From NCBI RefSeq assembly GCF_021018895.1, contig NC_079381.1:14831001-14895000 (forward strand): a stretch of DNA of 64,000 bases, given 5' to 3'. A model generated the notes under the pieces. It was not told where the DNA came from, searched no databases, and worked only from the letters and a program-made list of their open reading frames with translations. The position numbers were made by a program, and so were the translations under genes. Origin of the DNA: Seriola aureovittata (taxonomy: Eukaryota; Chordata; Actinopteri; Carangiformes; Carangidae). Positions 62,201 to 64,000 of the stretch are shown piece after piece; position 1 is the first letter of the stretch; each line of letters starts with the position of its first letter.

Positions 62201-64000
62201 TTTAAGCCACAATTTGTTGATAACAGACTCAGGGAGGCCAAGTAATGTATTTTTGTCCTTTTCTTTTGCTGACAGTTGTTTTTGTTTTTTTTCTTTAATT
62301 TTGTGTCATGATTTTATTATTTACATTTTTCTTCACTGGGAACACTAAACACACACTTTCTCCAATGAATTTGCACAATATCGTCACCTCTGCCTGATCC
62401 TCCATCTCTCTATCTCCTCAGCTGACAATGAGAACCACACCAAAGGGGACTCTCCCAAAACCTCCTCTGCCTCGGGTCCTCAGGAGCAGCTGTGGAGAGG
62501 TTCTCAGGCTCAGGCCCATTCCTCAGTTAAACTACAAATCCAGCCTCAAAGTATCTCCCAGAGAAACCACACACTCAGCCGTAAGTACTACCATCAAATT
62601 AGTTATTGTATATATGGAGACATGAAAGGTTTTGTACACCCCTTGACTCTTTTAACCATTTGTGGTTAGAAATGGGTGTTTTTATGGTCATTTGGTGGTT
62701 GGCAGGCATAGCATATAAGCATCAACCACTGTGGTTTGATTCTCGGTGGGGAAATCTGTTGATTGCCATACCCATCTCTCTCCCTGCATTTCCTTTCTGT
62801 ATCTCTGCTGTATTAGTCAAATAAATGCAAAACAAAACAAATGATTATATTACAATAATATAATTCAAAGGATGTTAGCTATAACCTCTAAATTTCTCTG
62901 TTTCAAGTGAATCTTGTCTGTAAAACAAAGTCGTTCCCATGTTAATACCGTCTCTTTATTATTCCCTATGATTGTGTATTTCCATGTGCTTTCTGTGAAT
63001 ATATCAAATTAAAAAACATTAACACTAATTATTTGTCTCACGTTTTGCTCTGCCTTATCCATCCAACTGCTGTTTGTGCTGGCAGAAAATAATGGACTAC
63101 CTGAAAAGGAGCGACAGCAGGTGGCTGAGCGCCTGTTACGGGTAATGTGTTCAGATCTGAGCATGCTAAATGTGCTTAACAGCAAGGACTTCCTGAAGTT
63201 GGCACAGACCCTGGTCGACACGGGTGCTCGTCATGGTGCCTACTCCACCCGTGATGCTCTTGGCAACATGAGTGCCTTGGCACTGCGCCAGCTGCCCCGC
63301 ATGTACAACCAAGTGAAAGTCAAGGTCACGTGTGCTCTAGGCACCAATGCTTCACTTGGCATCGCTGTCACCTGCCACTCCCAGACAACTGGACCAGATG
63401 CTTGCTATGTTCTAACAGCCTACCAGGTGGAGGGGTCGAGACTGAAGCGCTATGTGCTCGGTGTGAGGGAGGCTGAGCTGAGGGAAGGGCCGGAGCAGGT
63501 TCACCACTGGGTGCAGAATGTGCTATCTGAGTTTGTGATGTCAGACATTCGCACTGTGTACGTCTCAGAGCCGAGGGTTGGGTCATCGGGATTCGCAGGA
63601 TCACCACTGGGTGGCGGTGGCCGGGGGAGAATATGCTTGCGCTGCGCAGGGTGTTCCCTCGGTGCAGTTGTCCAGGCTGTTCTTGGGAAGCGCAGTCTCC
63701 AGGCTCGAGGTCTTCATGAGCTGGCCGAGCTTCTCTCAACGTGCAGAGATATTGCCTCCTCCACTACACTGGTACTTCGTGAGGAACAGTGCACCAACAC
63801 ATCCACAAGCACAACTGACGAAGGTACACAGGGCAGCCCCGCACAGTGCCCCACTCCTCCTTGCTGGGATCGCATGGCTGAAGCTCTTCTGCAGGTCCAT
63901 GCCCACTTTGAACAGATTTGTGAAGCTTATGGACGCAGTAAGGCCACGGCTCCACTACTCCAAGGTCTCAACAAGCATCTGCTGGGCACGCTGGCTTGTC
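47017..64000 (+). CDS. znf618: Zinc finger protein 618, N-terminal part (overall gene model, 3' end outside window)
   Basis: Joined model: 47017-47275, 48790-48867, 49187-49231, 55154-55243, 56076-56156, 57157-57246, 57532-57621, 59036-59113, 60580-60624 (cassette), 61353-61430, 62422-62580, 63086-64000+. All introns are GT-AG and the frame stays open for 669 codons. The product has four C2H2 fingers (about residues 90-112, 132-153, 189-210, 288-310) and a hAT-transposase-like region from about residue 370. Identity rests on recognised conserved stretches: AEICVVIGG before finger 1, the GKKYKYY finger cores, QFQFYNNLLEHMQSHA in finger 4, and RMYNQVKVKVTCALG and HHWVQNVLSEFVMS in the C-terminal region. 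Known of the family: human ZNF618 is nuclear, about 950 residues, and reported to control chromatin localisation of the 5hmC reader UHRF2. Whether this is the only fish copy or one of two duplicates cannot be told here. Confidence 0.95.
47276..48789 (+). other. znf618 intron after first coding exon
   Basis: A 1.5 kb GT-AG intron containing a MITE copy at about 47944-48200 and nothing else I recognise. Confidence 0.85.
47944..48200. mobile_element. MITE copy (related to 22905-23089)
   Basis: CAGTTGCCACTTTGTTAGGT, then ACAGCTAGCTAAAATGAAAG, CAGTCCTGCAATAAATCCTG and a closing GTGCCTAATAAACTGGTAAC. This resembles a MITE with ends like CACTTTATTAGGTACACCT. Lies in an intron of znf618. Ends are approximate. 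Confidence 0.55.
48790..48867 (+). CDS. znf618: znf618 exon encoding zinc finger 1
   Basis: 78-base symmetric phase 1-1 exon with acceptor CTCATGCAG and donor GAG|GTAAGA. It encodes residues 87-112, a complete C2H2 finger with spacing C-x2-C-x12-H-x3-H and the core KKYKYYNCFQ between the Cys and His pairs. One exon holds exactly one finger. The two aromatic-basic Y-K-Y-Y residues are shared with fingers 2 and 3, pointing to internal duplication. The finger lacks the usual TGEKP linker. Confidence 0.95.
49187..49231 (+). CDS. znf618: znf618 linker exon between fingers 1 and 2
   Basis: 45-base phase 1-1 exon after a strong pyrimidine tract (CCTTTTTTTCTACTATAG) and before donor A|GTGAGT. It encodes 15 residues, ESESMVGDGLPQTPN (113-127), an acidic flexible linker between fingers 1 and 2. 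Human ZNF618 has a linker of similar character here (Glu/Ser/Gly rich). The exon length is a multiple of three, so it could be skipped in frame. Only 319 bases of intron separate it from the finger 1 exon. Confidence 0.9.
53785..54170. repeat. Dispersed teleost repeat (GATTATGCAAAAAGTACTGA family)
   Basis: Contains (TTTG)n, GATTATGCAAAAAGTACTGA, TTGTTGGAGGGATGGAGCAT, GGGCCAGGAAAGAACCCGCT, AACATTGCGAGATGGGACAT and CTTGGCAGAGTTATGCATTC, then TACTGAGT. I recognise this order as a family widespread in teleosts. Single copy here. Confidence 0.55.
54640..54870. repeat. Foldback repeat (CTCAGAATTCTGAG core), copy B
   Basis: TTTTTCTGAATTAATGAGATC-type units surround a 24-bp perfect palindrome (ATTATCTCAGAATTCTGAGATAAT at 54796-54819). 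The outer arms are CTGTTTTTCTGAATTAAC and GTTAATTCAGAAAAACAG. An (AT)n microsatellite of about 60 bases splits the left part. It ends CTCAAGTGAATGCA like copy A. Confidence 0.75.
55154..55243 (+). CDS. znf618: znf618 exon encoding zinc finger 2
   Basis: 90-base phase 1-1 exon with acceptor CTGCAG and donor GATG|GTAACC. It encodes residues 128-157 with one C2H2 finger (YSCDICGKKYKYYSCFQEH, then RDLH), C-x2-C-x12-H-x3-H. The finger is nearly identical in its core to finger 1. It is preceded by the largest intron of the coding region (5.9 kb). The conserved tail HRDLHAVD matches the human protein as I recall it. Confidence 0.95.
55244..56075 (+). other. znf618 intron after finger 2
   Basis: An 832-base GT-AG intron. 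A pseudo-exon-like segment at 55364-55394 (good acceptor, GTAAAG donor, in-frame stop) is the only structure noticed. Confidence 0.85.
55364..55394 (+). other. Possible poison exon in znf618 intron
   Basis: TGTCGCTGCAG precedes 31 bases that end ACATG-like GCATG|GTAAAG. Joined to the finger 2 exon (phase 1), it would read seven codons then TGA at 55384-55386. Its length is not a multiple of three. It may be chance. Confidence 0.2.
56076..56156 (+). CDS. znf618: znf618 acidic linker exon with SUMO-type motif
   Basis: 81-base phase 1-1 exon with acceptor CATCTCTCTCAG and donor CCAA|GTAAGA. It encodes residues 158-184: an acidic stretch with L-K-E-E at 170-173, which fits the SUMO consensus (hydrophobic-K-x-E), ending in PYQKIGP. 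Human ZNF618 carries VKEEPPEPFQKIGP at the equivalent place, so both the motif and the end are conserved. Its role as a SUMO acceptor is inference from the motif only. Confidence 0.93.
56157..57156 (+). other. znf618 intron with SINE
   Basis: A 1.0 kb GT-AG intron carrying a T-run near the donor and a tRNA-derived SINE at about 56680-56850, listed separately. Confidence 0.85.
56680..56850 (+). mobile_element. tRNA-derived SINE fragment in intron
   Basis: GAGACCGCGGGTTCAACCGA (B-box-like, 56713-56732), then GTGTCCCTTCAAACACAATT, GGCAGTGTTCGCAGGTGGG and AAGCCTGCACTTGTCACTGC. The order matches a teleost tRNA-derived SINE that I know (GGTTCGAATCC..CAGACACAATTGGC..GGTGGGAAGCC). Diverged. Ends are approximate. 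Confidence 0.6.
57157..57246 (+). CDS. znf618: znf618 exon encoding zinc finger 3
   Basis: 90-base phase 1-1 exon with acceptor TCTTGTCTCTAG and donor ATGG|GTGAGC. It encodes residues 185-214 with a C2H2 finger (YVCEFCGKQYKYFNPYQEH, then VALH). The core YKYF is a variant of the YKYY of fingers 1 and 2. The flank KTGSYVC is close to human KTGNYTC. This finger ends the cluster of three; finger 4 is separated from it by two or three linker exons. Confidence 0.95.
57532..57621 (+). CDS. znf618: znf618 linker exon after finger 3
   Basis: 90-base phase 1-1 exon with acceptor CTTGATCTAG and donor AAAA|GTAAGC. It encodes residues 215-244, a stretch with Met, Ser, Lys and no domain. It is poorly conserved: only a loose match to the KTQTNQSGKK part of human ZNF618, whose linker here is much longer. 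Splice sites and frame support the exon more strongly than homology does. Confidence 0.85.
57622..60579 (+). other. znf618 introns flanking the Ser-rich linker exon
   Basis: Two GT-AG introns (57622-59035 and 59114-60579) on either side of the exon 59036-59113. I recognise no repeat, RNA gene or further exon in them. The second may be longer (to 61352) in transcripts that skip the cassette exon. Confidence 0.8.
59036..59113 (+). CDS. znf618: znf618 Ser-rich linker exon
   Basis: 78-base phase 1-1 exon with acceptor TTTTACCAACAG and donor AGCG|GTGAGC. It encodes residues 245-270 and ends in DTNSSQNSS, which matches the human ETNSSSQNSS just before finger 4. The basic start PFRRKLES also resembles the human FSRRVEG. 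Human ZNF618, as I recall the main isoform, continues directly into finger 4 here. Confidence 0.9.
60580..60624 (+). CDS. znf618: znf618 probable cassette exon before finger 4
   Basis: 45-base phase 1-1 exon with an excellent acceptor (CTCCCTCCCTATCCTCTTG then TCCACAG) and donor CAGA|GTAAGT. It would add 15 residues, GTPSPLVASSFSTTQ (271-285 of the long form). The human main isoform that I recall has no counterpart between NSS and finger 4, so it is best read as an optional exon, though it may be constitutive in this species. Its last base changes the split codon at the next junction (see findings). RNA evidence is absent. Confidence 0.7.
61353..61430 (+). CDS. znf618: znf618 exon encoding zinc finger 4
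   Basis: 78-base phase 1-1 exon with acceptor GTGATTTTTTAG and donor GCTG|GTGAGT. It encodes residues 286-311 of the long form with one C2H2 finger: YTCGACGIQFQFYNNLLEH, then MQSH. The core QFQFYNN departs from the YKYY type of fingers 1-3. The encoded peptide is virtually identical to human ZNF618, making this the single most diagnostic exon of the gene. Confidence 0.97.
62422..62580 (+). CDS. znf618: znf618 exon joining finger 4 to the hAT-like region
   Basis: 159-base phase 1-1 exon with acceptor CTATCTCCTCAG and donor AGCC|GTAAGT. It encodes residues 312-364, starting ADNEN (also in human) and continuing as a Ser/Gln/His-rich low-complexity stretch with no domain. It is probably a flexible tether between the fingers and the folded C-terminal region. 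Confidence 0.92.
62690..62842 (+). mobile_element. SINE-like element in intron
   Basis: A B-box-like GTGGTTTGATTCTCGGT (62731-62747) is followed by TCTCTCCCTGCATTTCCTTT, CTGTATCTCTGCTG and GTCAAATAAATGCAAAACA. This resembles a tRNA-derived teleost SINE with its AAATAAAxGCAAAA tail. The A-box is not clear. Single fragment. Confidence 0.5.
63086..64000 (+). CDS. znf618: znf618 large last-type exon, hAT transposase-like region (open at window end)
   Basis: After acceptor TTGTGCTGGCAG the frame is open for 305 codons to the window edge (residues 365-669), with no donor needed. The start PEKERQQVAERLLRVMCSDL matches the human PEKERQNIAERLLRVMCADL. The middle reads like a hAT transposase core: YVLTAYQVEG about 472-481, LGVREAE about 489-495, HHWVQNVLSEF 504-514, and CLRCAGCSLGAVVQAVL 548-564 in place of the transposase Cys-x-x-His block. 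The acidic catalytic motifs look lost. Two stretches look longer than in mammals: Gly-rich at 535-546 and Ser/Thr-rich at about 600-620. In vertebrates the remaining protein and the hAT dimerisation end follow here. Confidence 0.95.

Larger units (their letters stand above)
60625..63085 (+). other. znf618 introns around finger 4 and the tether exon
   Basis: Three GT-AG introns: 60625-61352, 61431-62421 and 62581-63085. The first has a small G-rich tract near 61045-61072. The last contains a SINE-like insert at about 62690-62842, listed separately. Nothing else is recognised. Confidence 0.85.

Noticed and set aside
63368..63955. Minus-strand frames of 123 and 63 codons
   Set aside because: Antisense shadows of the conserved hAT-like exon of znf618.
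1..64000. CRISPR arrays, operons, phage or plasmid features
   Set aside because: No regular direct-repeat/spacer pattern or prokaryotic gene layout. The introns and repeats are vertebrate.

Overview
The window is vertebrate nuclear DNA, most probably from a bony fish and likely a percomorph-type teleost. It is AT-leaning, full of microsatellites and dispersed repeats, and its only recognisable protein-coding gene is split into short exons with GT-AG introns. Several repeats resemble families I know from teleost genomes: tRNA-derived SINEs, hAT, Tc1 and piggyBac-like elements, and a nuclear-receptor-half-site repeat. The species assignment is inference; nothing prokaryotic is present.

Right third (about 47.0-64.0 kb, + strand): eleven constitutive-looking coding exons plus one probable cassette exon of znf618, which encodes a C2H2 zinc-finger protein. 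The exons give a 669-residue N-terminal part with four single-exon zinc fingers, two SUMO-type motifs, an acidic/Ser-rich middle and the first 305 residues of a hAT-transposase-like (RNase H-fold) region. The last exon is still open at base 64000, so the C-terminus lies outside. Every exon junction after the first coding exon is phase 1, so each internal exon can be skipped without shifting the frame. The mammalian orthologue is reported to be a chromatin protein that modulates UHRF2, a 5-hydroxymethylcytosine reader.

Middle (about 37.3-47.0 kb): a CpG-containing block at 37.34-37.71 kb ends in a good splice donor and is the best candidate in the window for a 5' exon/promoter of znf618, but it is unproven. 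The following 9.3 kb would be its first intron. It holds a possible conserved non-coding block, a G-quadruplex tract, a CTCF-like site, a hAT MITE relic and a foldback element.

Left part (1-37 kb): no convincing protein-coding exon of a host gene. It is intergenic or upstream-intronic DNA containing transposon debris: a piggyBac-like non-autonomous element, the 3' end of a hAT transposase gene, an antisense Tc1-like transposase relic, a SINE head, an LTR/promoter-like block and several multi-copy teleost repeats. It also has a perfect 25-bp-arm hairpin and one or two stretches that read like conserved regulatory DNA.

I found no evidence of a wholly undescribed system. The most interesting material is the transposase domestication and modular exon design of znf618, the cassette exon that changes the residue before finger 4, and the receptor-element-bearing repeats.
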